The position numbers and the translations under genes are program-made. Positions 51,101 through 64,000 of a stretch of 64,000 nt of DNA are shown piece by piece. Each line of letters starts with the position of its first letter. Position 1 is the first letter of the stretch. The DNA comes from Trichoplax adhaerens (Eukaryota > Placozoa > Uniplacotomia > Trichoplacea > Trichoplacidae): assembly GCF_000150275.1 (NCBI RefSeq), contig NW_002060946.1, forward strand, positions 5,245,035 to 5,309,034, in the 5' to 3' direction. The notes under the pieces are model-generated. The model was not told the DNA's origin, did no database searches, and saw only the letters and a list, made by a program, of their open reading frames with translations.

Positions 51101-54100
51101 GGCTAAATCATTTTAGCATTACTTAAATACACTTTAGATATAGCATATCTAAAACTTGGTAATGATGATTTTGATACTTTAAAGGAAAAGCACTGCTATT
51201 ATCACCATGAAAACGATTAGTACCATATCGCATCATGATCAAATCGTAATAACTCAAAAGTCGAAACGCGATCCGGTCACATTAAAATCTAAGAAGGAAT
51301 TGCAAGGCTAATAGTATACATTAAATCTGCCCCTTATCCTATCAAGATGAGGAAATGGTACTACTAATCCTGTGTTCGTATTGTCTATAGTTGTAATATT
51401 AAAGGTGTTTCTTAATATCCAATGACTCTTTACTAACGAGTTGCAGTTAGGGTATTATTTTCATATATCGGGGCATCATCAGTTATTTATGGAGCGATAA
51501 TTATACTGTTATGAAAATTATATGTAATGGAAGGAGATCATTAAGGCCTGTTAGTAAATTTAAGCTTACATAATCCATGAGCTCGTCTTGGTTTTTGTAT
51601 AAGGTGTGGATTATTGATCCTAGGGTCAAGGTACATTCAGTTCTCAGATAGGGTTTCTTCCTGCACAAAGTCTAGGATAATTAATGCAGTATAAGAATCA
51701 GCTACGATTACGATAAGAAATCTTAATTAATATACTATTTTAAGGATAGTTTTAAGATAGAATAGCACACAAAGCTGTTATATGAAACCGATTTTTAAAA
51801 GGATCTAATGCACTAGTCCGATACCTACAGCTGCAGAAATATCACATTCACGGGATTATTGAATTAGTATATATTAAATCTAGTCTGTTACTAATATGGC
51901 TAAAGAACATAGTAGCATTAATGTTATAATGCACTGAAGGATTAACATAAGATAAATTCTCGAAGATTATTGTAAAGAAGAAGTTGAAAATGGATGATAC
52001 TGACAATGTACATAGTTTACAAAATATTTACATACGTCAGCAAGTTTTAAAGCAACAAAGTAAATAACGAAATTTGAGTTACAGGATTAGGAAGATGAGC
52101 AAATGAAAAATTATTGATATTAGTAAGCTATAAAATATTTAAAAAGATTAATATTTCCTCGCTTAGGTATAAACAATTTATGTAAAGTTCAAGATATCTG
52201 AATTACTTGGAAAGTTTCTTTATAAAGTAGAAATTTTTTAAGCTACAACCTACAGTAATCGTCTTGATGGTCTTTGCGGTAGGCCTACTCATAAATGACA
52301 AAGCGGCTAACCATTGCTTCTGAACATTGTAGGGAACTGTATCACTCTCTGTCATTAAATGAAAGATTGCCGTGGCTGCATCGTCGGTGCCAATAATAGG
52401 GAGAGCTTTAAGTAGTAGAGATCTAGATTGAAAGCATGGCACAAGCCATTAGATATGCGGATAATAGTTGAATTTAAGAGCAATATAAATGCTAATTTAG
52501 CAAATCAACTTCCAACAGCATTAGTTACCTCTTAAAAGAGTGTCTGCTATATCGTCTCTGGATGAGATATTGCAGGTTCTGATGGCCACTCAATTTTAAT
52601 TCATCAATTAAATTAAAAAATTCGCGTGATTCGGGTACATGCAATTGGCTAGATGCTAAATCCCTTTCAATGGTACTTAATAACCGATCAATCTGATAGA
52701 TTAAAAGAATAACTCTAGTTTCATAAGGTAGTTTTGAACATAAATCATGATGGACAATTTTTGAAGTGAATATTGGCTTAATGAGTCATAAATTACTATT
52801 ATTTTGCCTTGCCTTTAGAAACTGAAATTTGGTATTCCTTTCATGATGGCTAAATATTTTAGAATTGATCGCTAAACTTTGATGTCGATAACCTAGAATA
52901 GAATATTGGGTTGCATCTGCATTAATAAAATAATATTCCCATTATTAATACTATTACTTTGCGTTTGTAAGAGCATAATTTAATACAGATAATATAATTT
53001 GCCTGATTATACAGTTGTAACGTAATTTTGTATTGGATTGTAGGCTAGTAGCCAAATTTAAGATGATGCGCGGTTAATAACTTTCTATATTTATCATAAG
53101 CCCTATTTAGCAACTTATAGCCATAGATTGCAATTGAAGATTCTATGTTAGAATACAGATAACTATGTACATTAGGGGTGTCGGGGGACTGTTGATGCTA
53201 GAGGCAACAATAGATATTTAACTTATGTATTAAGATATGATTAGTTCATCATATTTTGGCTAGTAGAAATAATATCTACGTAAATACTATGGCAGTTTCC
53301 ATACTAGATTATAGATGATCCACTTTAAAATGTGGTTACTACTATTATGCGAATTATACCTGCAAATGTTGCGAAGAATATTTAAAAGACAACTTCAGAT
53401 TATTTATTAGCCCTGTCTAGAAATCTTTTTTGTAATTGTATCCGGCTAATCTGGAGTTGTGTACAGATGATCTTTATAAAGATCTATCAAAGTTCTAATT
53501 TTACACGAATTTTGGGAGTTCGTGATTGATTACATCACAACAGTAGGTATTCCGAATTTAATTAGAATAAATGAATGGGTATTACTGGTATTTATAATAA
53601 TAATAGAATGCTTTAAAGCTTAACGTGAACAAAAAAGAATTAGAGTTAAAATTTCTTCGATTTACTAATAAACTGAATAAGAACGACTAGTTGCATTTGT
53701 AAGTGATCCAACTCTAGTCTATAGTTGCATTATTTTAATGCATTTAAGTAGTAGACGGCTACTCTATTATTATTTTTTAGCTAATAGGCCTATTAGAATA
53801 TATTGAAAGAATTAGTGTATATGGAATGACTAATGATCATCAAATTGCTTCCGTTCATGTACTCGTATGTCGATTAAATAGCACTAGCCAATTGCACGTT
53901 ACTATTGCTGACGATACCCGCCTCCTTTGCTGTTTTTGTTTCTAATAGTTGGGTGGAGATCTACGACTAGCAGTGGCCAGTAATAGCTGCAAAAATAATC
54001 ACAAATTTGTATCCAGCAGTTCGGCAATACCAAAAATACAAAGTACTAAGCTTTCTCCGTCATTATTGGACAAGCAAGTTCATGCAGATAGGCTCGCATA

Positions 54101-57100
54101 CCACTAACAGTTAGGCAGTAAATTGGTATACATGAAATGGCTCAATTGCACGAACTACGCTGCGCTATAGTAGTTAAAAACTACGATGGACAGCTTTAGT
54201 TAAACTATCAATTTACTATATATTGTCATTTTAACCTGGTAATATAGAAATATTTATAAAGAGAATAAGAATAGAATTGTGATTTGGACCATCTATTCAT
54301 CATTATTGTAAGACGTTCATAACAGCTTTAAATTAAAGCCTATCACATTAACTTACCCTGAAGTTTATAAAGTTCCGATAAATCGTGTTTCAGGGCATAA
54401 TTGACAAAATACTTGAATACCCGTCTAAACAATAACAAATACATAGAAAGTAAATTGAAGTATTTACCAATCCTTTTTACGATCAACAACAAGTTAAGTA
54501 TATTATCTGAAAAGACGTAAAATGCCTACGAGTACTGATTAGAATCCATGACTGAACTGGAATTAGAATATATAGAAATAAAATCAATCCGATAGAAAAA
54601 TCTATTTACTGCTATTCTTCAACATAAGCTAAACTATGCAATAGATTGGTTATACCGATACATCGGCTTAGCTAATGTCGATTTATCCAACTTTCCAACT
54701 GTTATATATTGCATATTATTTCAGTAGTGTCGATTTTTATCGCCAGAACTTTGATGCACAATTATTTTAAATTAATAGGAAAGCAATTAAGAAGAGCATT
54801 GAATTAAAATCGTCTTTGATATCACGACGATTACAAAAATTAGTTCGATTGCTACAATACCGACGCTGTCAGTTACTGAAATAGCTAATAAAAATAATCA
54901 TAAAAGGATAAACCAGATCGTATTTTAGATATTCTTTGGTACCACTATTATTTTTTACTAAATAGTAGCAAACAGCGTGAACTCTAGCTCTAAATTAGCA
55001 CTATTATTTTCTCCTAGAGATTCCTATCCAAGATTGTTTATTTTTACTGCACCTCGTTTCAACCACTACTGATCCTTTATCCTTGGAAAATGGTACAAAG
55101 GTAAATTTCTCTCTTCGGATACTTCTTTTAATGATTCCATTTTCACCTTTATTATTGGTAATTTGGAAAGTGGCACTATCTGCTACTTGGAAGTGATCTT
55201 TACAATTCTAGTCAACATGTAGGAATTCATCATTTCGATAAGTATACAATGGCAAAATTAAGTATACATTATAAAAAGCTACGCAGCTATTTTTATTACC
55301 TCCCGACCGATGTCATCAAAAGTGCAAGATGATGATAAAATTCTTCCTTTGCAATTAGTAACATCGCGAAATTTTGTCACAGTAGTTAGGCCTGGCTTTT
55401 CGGTGTTAATGGTGTAATTAGTCAGACAGGTACCATCAATATCGGACTGAAAAATAAAACAGAAACATTCATAAATATCTTTATGAAAAGCAAGGCAAAT
55501 TTTTCAATTACAGTATATAATTAATGAAGACGGCGTCATGAATTATTTATAAACAAGAAATGAATAGGTAGTGATTGGCATAGCTCTTTGATTATACGTG
55601 CTATAAATACTAATAGTTTAGTTGTGTAATTAATTCTATCCTCCATTCGATTCTATTCCTGGCCAGCAATAAATAGAATAAAAAATTTCGTACTTGTATA
55701 TTCGTCTTTAATGAGCATAATTATGTATACAAATATGAAGTAGAATATCACCCAGATCATAAATTTTAGCTAAAAATTGTTTAAAATCAATAATTTTTAT
55801 TTTATATCGCTGAAGAGTGATCTATAGAGCCGGATGTTTTTGTCCATCCATGTCCATTAATTCTCTACAGGAATGAGATTTATAAGCAATGGATTTACGT
55901 AGAATTGGAAGCATTGACAGCATTAGTAAAGATTGCTCTATTTAGCTATGTATATTATACTTGAAAAAATTGAAGAGCAATGAACTTTACATGTCAAGGA
56001 AGAGTAATCTACCGCGAAGGTTATCGTTGCTTATTAAATTATAAACTACGCTAAAGACTATTCTGTCTAACTACTTACTGTATACATCATACCTATAAAT
56101 GTCTAAAAGCTATGATTTTGCATACATTTAATGAAAAATTGGGACATGAAGGATACTTTTGACCAACGCTGTATGATCTTATTGGAGGTATAAACAATTT
56201 AGAAGCCCTAGTTTTATTTATTATGATGAGTAACCTATGGGCAATAATGACTATATATATCACTAACGTGGATTATAACCTGTAGTAGGTCTATTCCTTT
56301 GATAAAGACATATAAAATTTATCCAGAAATATATCTTTCGACTAGTTATTAGCGAACCAAATGGATAAAATTGTCTCGAGAAGTCTGAACAGTATCTTAA
56401 CTTCAGTATGATTAATTAATTAATAAGAGCTCGAAAGCGATACTCTTGGATATTACAGAGGAGTAATTTGCAGCTAAGGTTATTCCATCTAATGGTGTAT
56501 CTTATAGCTGAGAATATTTTGAAAGGAGTGATTTATGTGTCATAGAGGATTAAATGATCGTATAGAAAACTTTGCCCAGCAGCATACATTATAACTAACA
56601 ATAACATTAACAAGTCGCGATTCAGATATTATGGAATGAAATAATTGCATCAGAAGAAAGTCAAGTAGATTAGAGAATAGCTTAGTAGGTTTATTGTTAT
56701 TCTATGTTACAATAGCTAAAGTATTAGGTTGTAAGCATTAACTTACACTAATATGAAGAAAAGTCAGGTAGATTAGAAAATAGCTTAGTAGGTTTATTGT
56801 TATGCTATGTTGTAATAGCTTAAGTATCAGGTTGTAAGCATTAACTTACATTAATATCAAGCAGCTCCGTCAAAATTTCTAACACTAAAATCTAATGTCC
56901 ATAGGGCGAGAATACTCCCTGCCATGAACTTAGAGGGCAAGGACTTCTATAGGTCTCATGCAGCAAAAAATAAAATAGCTTTACTTTGGCCAATCATGGA
57001 TCAGTTTTCTCCTTAGAGTTCAAGAAATGGTCGATTTAAATAGTAAGAGTAAAACACTTAAACTTTAAACACTACTAAGCCTTAGTATTATTAGAGCACC

Positions 57101-60100
57101 ATAATGAGCAGTATAGTGTACGTGATACATGGCTAGTAAAAGCTGGAGGGAATGATAGCAAATAATAGAAAAGTCTTGGAGAAATATTTATTCACTGGTA
57201 GGGGAAATCGAATATATAATTTCAAATTGCAAAAATTTGAAAGATCTTAAGTTAGAATAATATTAAATTAATTCAGAAGCATCATTATTAAGCTTGAGCT
57301 CCATGAATGGCTATGACATAAAATAGAAAACAGCGTAGACATGTTGGAGGTAAATTAGTGACTAGTGCAGAGATAAATCGAAGTAGGCGCGCTTAAAGTG
57401 GGTAATCTAGGTTATGATTTAAAAACATTGAAACACTTTCCATCTACTAAGTTCAAGGGTCATTCATTGCTAATGATGAAAGTAACAAATAGCTTATAAG
57501 CAATCGTTAATTTGGCCTAGAGCTCGATTGAGATTTTCAGGTAAATATAAATACAAACGCATCTAGAACCAAAAATAGTACGGTATCAATGTTGACGGCA
57601 TATCTTTTTCAAAGCGCTATTTTTAAATTAAATTTCATAAGTAATCATTAACTCGACACTGAGTTCTATTGAGATATTTATGCTAATACAAAGATAAACG
57701 CATCTAGAACTATAAATAATATTAATGGCGACGGTATATCTTTTTCAAAACTCTATTTAATGCTATAAGCAATCACTAACTTGACCTAAAGTTCCATCTA
57801 GATATTCATGCAAATATAAAGACGAACACGTCTAGAATTATAAGTAGTATTAATGACGACGATGTATCTTTTCAAAGTGCCACTTTAAATTATATTGCAT
57901 TTTGCCATAAGATTACTCGCTTTCAGATAGGCCGCGCTAAGGATGGCTATCATAATTTATTACGGTACTAGTATTCAGAACGTGAATTCAATTGAAGGTA
58001 AGATATTGGAAGACTGAATTGGAATGAACCACAAGAAAACAGGGACAGAAATAGCTACAACAATGTCTAAGCAAAGCTAACATATGAGCAGATAGAGCAG
58101 ATGGTAGTGTTTGAGGTAATACTAGCAGCGATCTTAGTTGCAAACTACCTATAATTCTAAAATAAAGCGAAAGATTGGTTAAGATTGATGCTTACCTCTG
58201 AAATGGAGTATTGAGTTTGATACGGTATATAATTCAAAATAAATCCGCTAATAATGCCCCTTTTAACGTTTAGAACCCATTCTGGTTCATGTTTATTTGT
58301 GTAAATAGCAGTAATTTGACCATGGATCCATTGAAAATAAGTGGGATAGGCGGCTAATCCTTTAGCAAATGCTTTCCCATCTTTCGATGGTCGATTGTCT
58401 TGATATAGTCGGATCGAATTTAGCTACATGATCACAATATTAGGATGGAATTTATTTACGCGTAGATACTTAATCAAATAAGAAATCTTTTTAATTGCCT
58501 TTACATAATCTACTCATTTTATACATCTACCACATGCATGTATAAATTTATTAATTTGGATTGACTGAATACCGGTACCTTCAATTTGACGATATCATGT
58601 CGAAAGATTTCAAGATCGACTTTAGAGATAAATCGAATTTCTGAAGTATATCGGTGGCCATGAGGATTTAAAACTGACTTGGAAACATAACCTTGATAGG
58701 AAAATTTATATCCCCAGCCAACTTTATACCCTGAAAGGACTGAGATTCCCATATCAGTAGCAATATTATTAAAAAAATAAATTTTACAGATAAAAGTTAT
58801 CGATACTCCTTATTATACGTATTAGTTGACAAGCAGCGCTGTTGCATTAAATATAATTATACTTTCACTCCTATCATTACTATGTATCATTCCATATTAT
58901 TTATGATGATCTATAATGCCGTTTGACACTTAATGTAAATACTTTTATATCTTTTACAAACTAGATGTAACATTGGTAGATATTCATACTGATTTATAGG
59001 ATAAAAAAACGTCATTAAATAGCGAGCGATGAAAAGGTGGCAATAAATAAGTAGCAACTACTCTATCTTCTGCATCAAGAATAAGAAGATAGCATAGACG
59101 AGATGCAGGTGAATAATTACGCAAATAATGAGATAGCATCGTTGAAGAAGTACCAATTGCAGATGATGAGCAATCGCCTGAAATTAATCTTATTCCGGAA
59201 AATAAATAAATAGGATGTTGGTATTACTGATTAGATAATTAGGCTCATATTATTATTAAAGCTACCCAATACCAAGTAGTAACTCAAGTACAGTAATGTC
59301 CTTGTTATGTCGCAAGAAAATGAAGCCTGAACACTTCTTGGTAAGAGGGGATAGAACGTGTATACTAGTGATTAATCATGGACGTTATAAAAGAAAATTC
59401 CTAAAGGTCCTAGGATTAATCTCTGGCTATGCAGGCTATAATATTAGTGATCAAGCACAACGGTCAGCCTTATTATATGCAATAAGAGGACAGTATTTAT
59501 GATCAAGTAGGAATAATACGCTGAAATAAAACAAGTTTTAGCTAGAAATCGAAGAACAATCACGGATGTAAATTAGTAAAAGGTAGAATCGAAGCCATGC
59601 CAGATATGGAAGTACGGCTGCCTATTTTATGAATTAGTGAACCTAAGCTATACTTAATTTTGATTGCTGTATTTTAATTTCTCTATCTTACTTGTCTTAC
59701 GAAAGAAGACTTTTATCACTGTGATTCAAGGTTACAACTGATCTCAAGGTTTTAAAGTATACCTAACAGCAGAACGATTGAGGAAACTACTCAAAATCTT
59801 ATAAAGTAGAGCATCATATCTTCGATCTTGTAGTAGAAACACACTAAAGGCAAGCTAATATCTTTAACATGTATGCGTGAGAAGGAAAAGTGATCGCGAG
59901 AGATTCGCATATAATTCGCTGACTTGTAGTTGCATTACTATAGCTCGTAGATAAAGCAAAAATAATCAAATCTACTAAACAAAATGGACATTATAAAAAA
60001 TTTCATATTACTTAAATATTAATAAACACATCTAGTATACCTAAAAAGTTAGATCGGAAAAAAAATTCTATTAACTAATTTAAAGAAGAATAGACGAGCC

Positions 60101-60807
60101 TGCGATCAAAATAATAAGCGATACTTTGTATTTTTAATCCAGTAATTTAAATTTCACAAATTTCGAATATTATAATTAATTACTCATTTCAATTACTAAA
60201 TAGCGTAGATAAGGATTTACATTGGAGTAATAATGTAAAATTTACATCTTGTATTTATTTAACATTGATTAGAGGGCGAATTCTATTCATAAAGTTGACA
60301 CACAGTAAGATCATATCTTAGATTTAACTTACGCTGATTTAGCTCCAATGATACAACTAGCCATGATATTCGTTTCAATATTCATAATCACAACAAGGAA
60401 TAGGCAAAAATTGAAGATTTAAAAAATAAGTAGTAAAATAAATTTACATCCGAAGACAATAATCAATTCGACCTTTGCTATTCCACAACGATATTACTCT
60501 TAGCCTTATTATTAGATATCAATGCAAGACGATATTCTATTTATTATTTTCAGTATTTTATATCATCGAGACTAATTTGTTAAGGACTTATTTCGGTATC
60601 TTATTTCGTCTGTTATCAGTAATAGCAATTTTATTTCTCATATTTATTAAATACACTATCGTAAAAATAGCCAAAATAATTGCCATGTTAAATACTAATT
60701 GACGAAACTGAATTAGCTATTTATTACTGTTGCTAAGAATTACCTTGAACTGAACAAGCAGTTATATAAAAGGCGGTAGCAATCGCCAGTAGACTTTTGA
60801 CTTGCAT
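45130..60807 (-). CDS. Secreted apoB/vitellogenin-type large lipid-transfer protein with C-terminal TSP1 and cystine-knot domains
   Basis: Extracellular lipoprotein/yolk-protein family. Exons: 60807-60744, 58730-58579, 58423-58196, 55446-55300, 55207-55053, 54424-54357 (tentative), 52692-52529, 52422-52254, 50673-50446, 50335-50118, 49479-49388, 49244-49120, 48958-48833, 48649-48333, 47514-47285, 47176-47083, 46926-46542, 46340-46188, 45344-45130. This gives about 1,110 aa plus at least one short exon missing at 52.7-54.3 and one at 47.5-48.3 kb, where phases do not meet. A signal peptide (MQVKSLLAIATAFYITA) is followed by the lipovitellin N-sheet (EPEWVLNVKRGIISGF, DGTCLTNYTI, REKFTFVPFS), the helical domain (LLLKALPIIGTDDA, IELRIAAFVM) and the beta-sheet region (SKIPRVIKANFNFELFGRR; SFSCHVQLVTGLGFPLK). 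The last two exons encode a TSP1 repeat (NWTDWTNCSTSRPCSRGVRS) and a CTCK-like knot (QCQTGCLP to IRCGCNKSI), both joined in phase. Domain calls for lipid transfer are firm. ApoB versus vitellogenin is not decided; MTP is less likely. Confidence 0.86.
56655..56866. repeat. Two-copy tandem repeat in the lipid-transfer gene intron 3
   Basis: 'aatagcttagtaggttta' near 56674 recurs near 56780 with flanking 'gtaagcattaacttaca', a period of about 105 bp with few differences. It lies in the 2.75-kb intron between 58196 and 55446. Confidence 0.85.
57490..57900. repeat. Three-copy degenerate repeat in the lipid-transfer gene intron 3
   Basis: Three diverged copies near 57490, 57636 and 57765 share 'ataagcaatca.taa', 'gcatctagaac', 'ttaatg.cgacg' and 'tatctttttcaaa' with a period of about 130-146 bp. 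Confidence 0.8.
58731..60743. other. Intron 1 of the lipid-transfer gene
   Basis: A 2.0-kb intron separates the signal-peptide exon from the first sheet-domain exon. An open frame at 59296-59502 (+) is AT-driven and unlike any family I know. No repeat of note. Confidence 0.55.
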
Positions 60808-63800
60808 GGTGAATTTTCCTAGACCTGCTTAGCTTTTAGTTAATCATCTTGCGATTGTTTTTTGCTATCACCCAAAACTAACAGTCAATTATTGAAACTG
60901 CTAATCGTAAGAGCCTAAACAGATTAATATACCAAATTTGGTTTTATTTATTCAGATCATGCGCAAAAATGTTATTATTTTAGTGCCGACTGTTTCCGAA
61001 CGTTTTATTTGCAGTCCTAGTTTTCGTAGCTTCAGTAATTTATTTATTTTTATATTACTTCGTAGCCAACCTGGAGATTGCACTGGAATCCATAGTTTAT
61101 TTTAACCCTATTGTGTTGAAATCAGCTAATTTTTATAACTAAAGAAAATTTATGATGAATTTAAGATATTCTGCAAATCGACTACGTAAATAAATAGATT
61201 CTGACCATGTTCATGACACGCTTCTACCACTGAACTAGTGGCTGGGTATAATTATTTCTAAAATTTCCCCGAATATATGTAGTGCACTGTACGTATGTTT
61301 AGCCATGCCTTTCATACTGGAGCCTGTTTAGACTAGCATTAATAAAATAGATCGCATACTGTGTACTAAGATTGATGGGATGAGATGAATCATCAAATTG
61401 TGAGAGATTATTTATTCAGAAGTTATTCCTAGAGGTATAGGACGAAAAATTTGACATATTAAACTTCCAAGCGAAATCAAGGCCTAATAAATAACAATAT
61501 TATAAAGCTCAATACTAAGGAAATGATTGTTCATATTTAAACAGAGTTGAATAGCTTTGCATAGTAAGATATAATGAATTACATCCAAATGATCCCGTTC
61601 TATTTTAAGAAAATGATGATATTTAGCTCAGTTCCCATGAATGATTATCAATACAATTTTCAATCACAAAGACGTTAAATAACTATCTCTGAGTAAGATG
61701 TGTTATATTATATTGGAATAAATAAGAAAACTGATGTCAATTCGCCATCGTGGTAAGTAGCCCTTCAATAACCTGAATAGGTTGTTGATTGGCTAATTAA
61801 TAGGTCTAGACTTAATGTTAGGTTAGATCAGCTAATATAAAATATTATTATGAACAAATATACTTTACTATTAAATTGATTCCATGACTCATACCTTAGA
61901 CTACAATGTTATTTTTCAAGTATATCAAATTAAGGAGACATAAATCGATGTTACATGAGGGCTAGAGTCCCATTGATATCCAATTTCTTCACAGTCTGCT
62001 ACTAGAAATAGTGTTTTAAGATTAATATTTTGAAAGAAAACTAAGGTAAGTCACGGGTGAATAATAAAGGGTCAAATCAGCATATCCAAACAAGAGAGCT
62101 CAAATAAGTACGGTACATCACATTAAAGGTTGAAATTAATTTCACCTATTCCAATACATCTATACGATAGCACAGTGGGAAAGCCAAGTAACAAATTTGT
62201 TAATTGCTTAGCACGTGACTATCACAAGTGGAAATATTGGCATAAATTATTGTTGGAGATAGATTAAATGGATTATTAAATGGATAAATGTGTAAGTATC
62301 AAGCATCCACAACATCTTGTACCAATTTTTAAATAATTATGGGTACTTTATAGACAAAAATAAAATAAGCTTGGCCTTAATATGTAAAGATAAAGTCTTG
62401 AGATTCTTCCTGCATTTCAATAAAATTCAAGTACATCTTGTAAATTAAACAGGAACTGTACCAATTTAAAGCAATAGACGAGGTATCGTATTTCATACAC
62501 TTAATAAATTGTTGCTATATTTAATTTTCGGAGGATAGGATGTTAGAAAAACCTTCGTACCGTTTCTGTCGAGTTCGAACTTAGCCATTGATCAAGTTAA
62601 TTTTTCTGATTTGTATGTAAAAAGTCATGGCATTTAACTGCCTGCAATCTTCTGCAGATCAAATCCTGGATGTTAATAGTGTTGGGAGATTTCTTCTTCA
62701 GATGTGAGTATGCTAATATTAGGCATTGATACAATAGTAATTGCTGATGGATATTGGATATTATTTAAAGATGCTGGATATGATTTCGAAACATTATTTT
62801 AGAGTTTAACAGGTCTATCAAATGGTAATACTATCTGTTAAATGAGCACATTATCGTAAACCGTCAGTAAAGCGACGGGAGTTTGCACTAGTTTAATATA
62901 AATAGTATGAAATACTATCCTTTGCATTTCATTAATTATTATATATAGAACTCGTCCGATCTAAAGTTGTACAGTAAATTTACACCATTTCGATAACTAC
63001 GCCAAAATACGATATTGTTATGGCTTAGTTGTCTAGTTTTTTAGACCGTAGAGTTACATTTTTCCTAATATATTTAGATGCTAGTTAACAGGGGCTGAGT
63101 TACAAGCCAATTGACCATAACTTTGTATTCAATTTTTCAACCGCAACTTGACTACGACATTACTTATAGTTGCTACATCTTGAGAGTCTCGACAAAAACC
63201 ATTCATTTTATTCGATTTCTTCTTCTATAATTTAACGCTCAAATGATTTCTATCTTTATTCTTCCGCACTTAGAGGTATCATATTTAATATTTTATTTTT
63301 TAATTGTTAAAATTATATTTTAAACCTAAGACAATTATGCTTACATTGTTTAGTAAAAAAGCGTGCGTATTTCATAATTTTTGTAGTCAATCTTCTGAGG
63401 TTTTTTTTTGTTATATGAGTTAGGCAGCATATGTAAGTTTCGAACAGTATCATAGATTATGAATTGATTTAATACTCTATGATGAACACAATTACGGGTA
63501 GTATAACACATCCTTGCCTACGTGATATCAATCACAAATCTACCAGAAATTTTCTCATTTAAAAAATGTCAGTTATGCTGGACTTCCAATTTGAAGCACT
63601 CTTGTTTCATCGCTTGCTAGTGCTTAAGCGTTACAGATCAGCAAATGATATGATAACTTGCATTTTAATTTTGAGATTGTATTCTTCGCAGATTATTGAT
63701 CAGTTAATAGATTTACAGCATTTGCTGTAGCATATATCTTGTATCGCAGATTGAACGCTGATACAGTATTCTCGTTATATAATCCATTGGAAATATTTGA

Positions 63801-64000
63801 AACATTTCCATATTGCGCTTTTGCAATAGTGCTAAGTAGAATTTATTAATTAACTGATATGTGCATGATAGATGCAATTCCATTTTGCAGATTTTAAACC
63901 AAATCGTTCTCAAATCTCAAATTAAAAAGCATAAAAATTAATGAAATCATTATTTTATTGTCGTGTTTTTCCTTGATTTTAATCTATAATGATTCTAATA
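60808..64000. other. AT-rich region upstream of the lipid-transfer gene
   Basis: About 3.2 kb with no recognised exon or RNA gene. Open frames up to 66-75 codons are low-complexity. It should include the promoter and 5' UTR of the lipid-transfer gene. Confidence 0.6.

Noticed and set aside
59296-59502. 68-codon open frame in the lipid-transfer gene intron 1
   Set aside because: Isolated, no homology recognised, no start or splice context.
62640-62705. Short exon-like segment after a TCTGCAG acceptor
   Set aside because: Too short, no partner exons in phase nearby, no recognisable sequence.

Overview
This is nuclear DNA of an animal. It is AT-rich, its genes carry many short GT-AG introns, and it holds one tRNA with eukaryotic internal promoter boxes. 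The protein genes (acinus, a VPS9D1-like Rab exchange factor, Derlin-1, CYLD, an apoB/vitellogenin-type lipid-transfer protein) are typical of metazoans. Moderate protein divergence, compact genes and many intronic and intergenic minisatellites fit an early-branching animal; a placozoan such as Trichoplax is my best guess, as inference only. I built the gene models by hand from splice sites and reading-frame phase.

Layout. 1-6.5 kb: no gene recognised; repeat families, including a striking GTAC-palindrome array (3.8-5.5 kb) and a perfect 21-bp inverted repeat. 6.56-11.29 kb (+): acinus (ACIN1), 14 exons. 12.09-17.33 kb (-): MIT + VPS9 protein (VPS9D1-like), 17 exons, convergent with acinus. 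17.7-19.1 kb: about 140-bp tandem repeats. 19.48-22.82 kb (-): Derlin-1, 8 exons. 23.50 kb (+): tRNA-Gly(UCC). 24-27.6 kb: AT-rich, nothing recognised. 27.65-32.75 kb (+): a gene whose exons join Sel1-like repeats to a Roc-COR (Roco) GTPase, interrupted by a 370-base assembly gap. 34.3-36.85 kb: about 90-bp minisatellite with an internal 400-bp duplication. 37.70-43.75 kb (+): CYLD deubiquitinase, 14 exons. 45.13-60.81 kb (-): secreted large lipid-transfer protein whose 3' exons encode a thrombospondin type-1 repeat and a cystine-knot domain. 60.8-64 kb: nothing recognised.

The genes do not form an operon or an evident pathway cluster. They serve separate jobs: RNA splicing/ASAP complex (acinus), endosomal Rab activation (VPS9D1-like), ER-associated degradation (Derlin-1), NF-kB/Wnt-type ubiquitin editing (CYLD) and extracellular lipid carriage. 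The two observations most likely to be new are the Sel1-Roc-COR architecture and the apoB-like protein ending in TSP1 + cystine knot. Both rest on phase-consistent splice predictions and need transcript confirmation.
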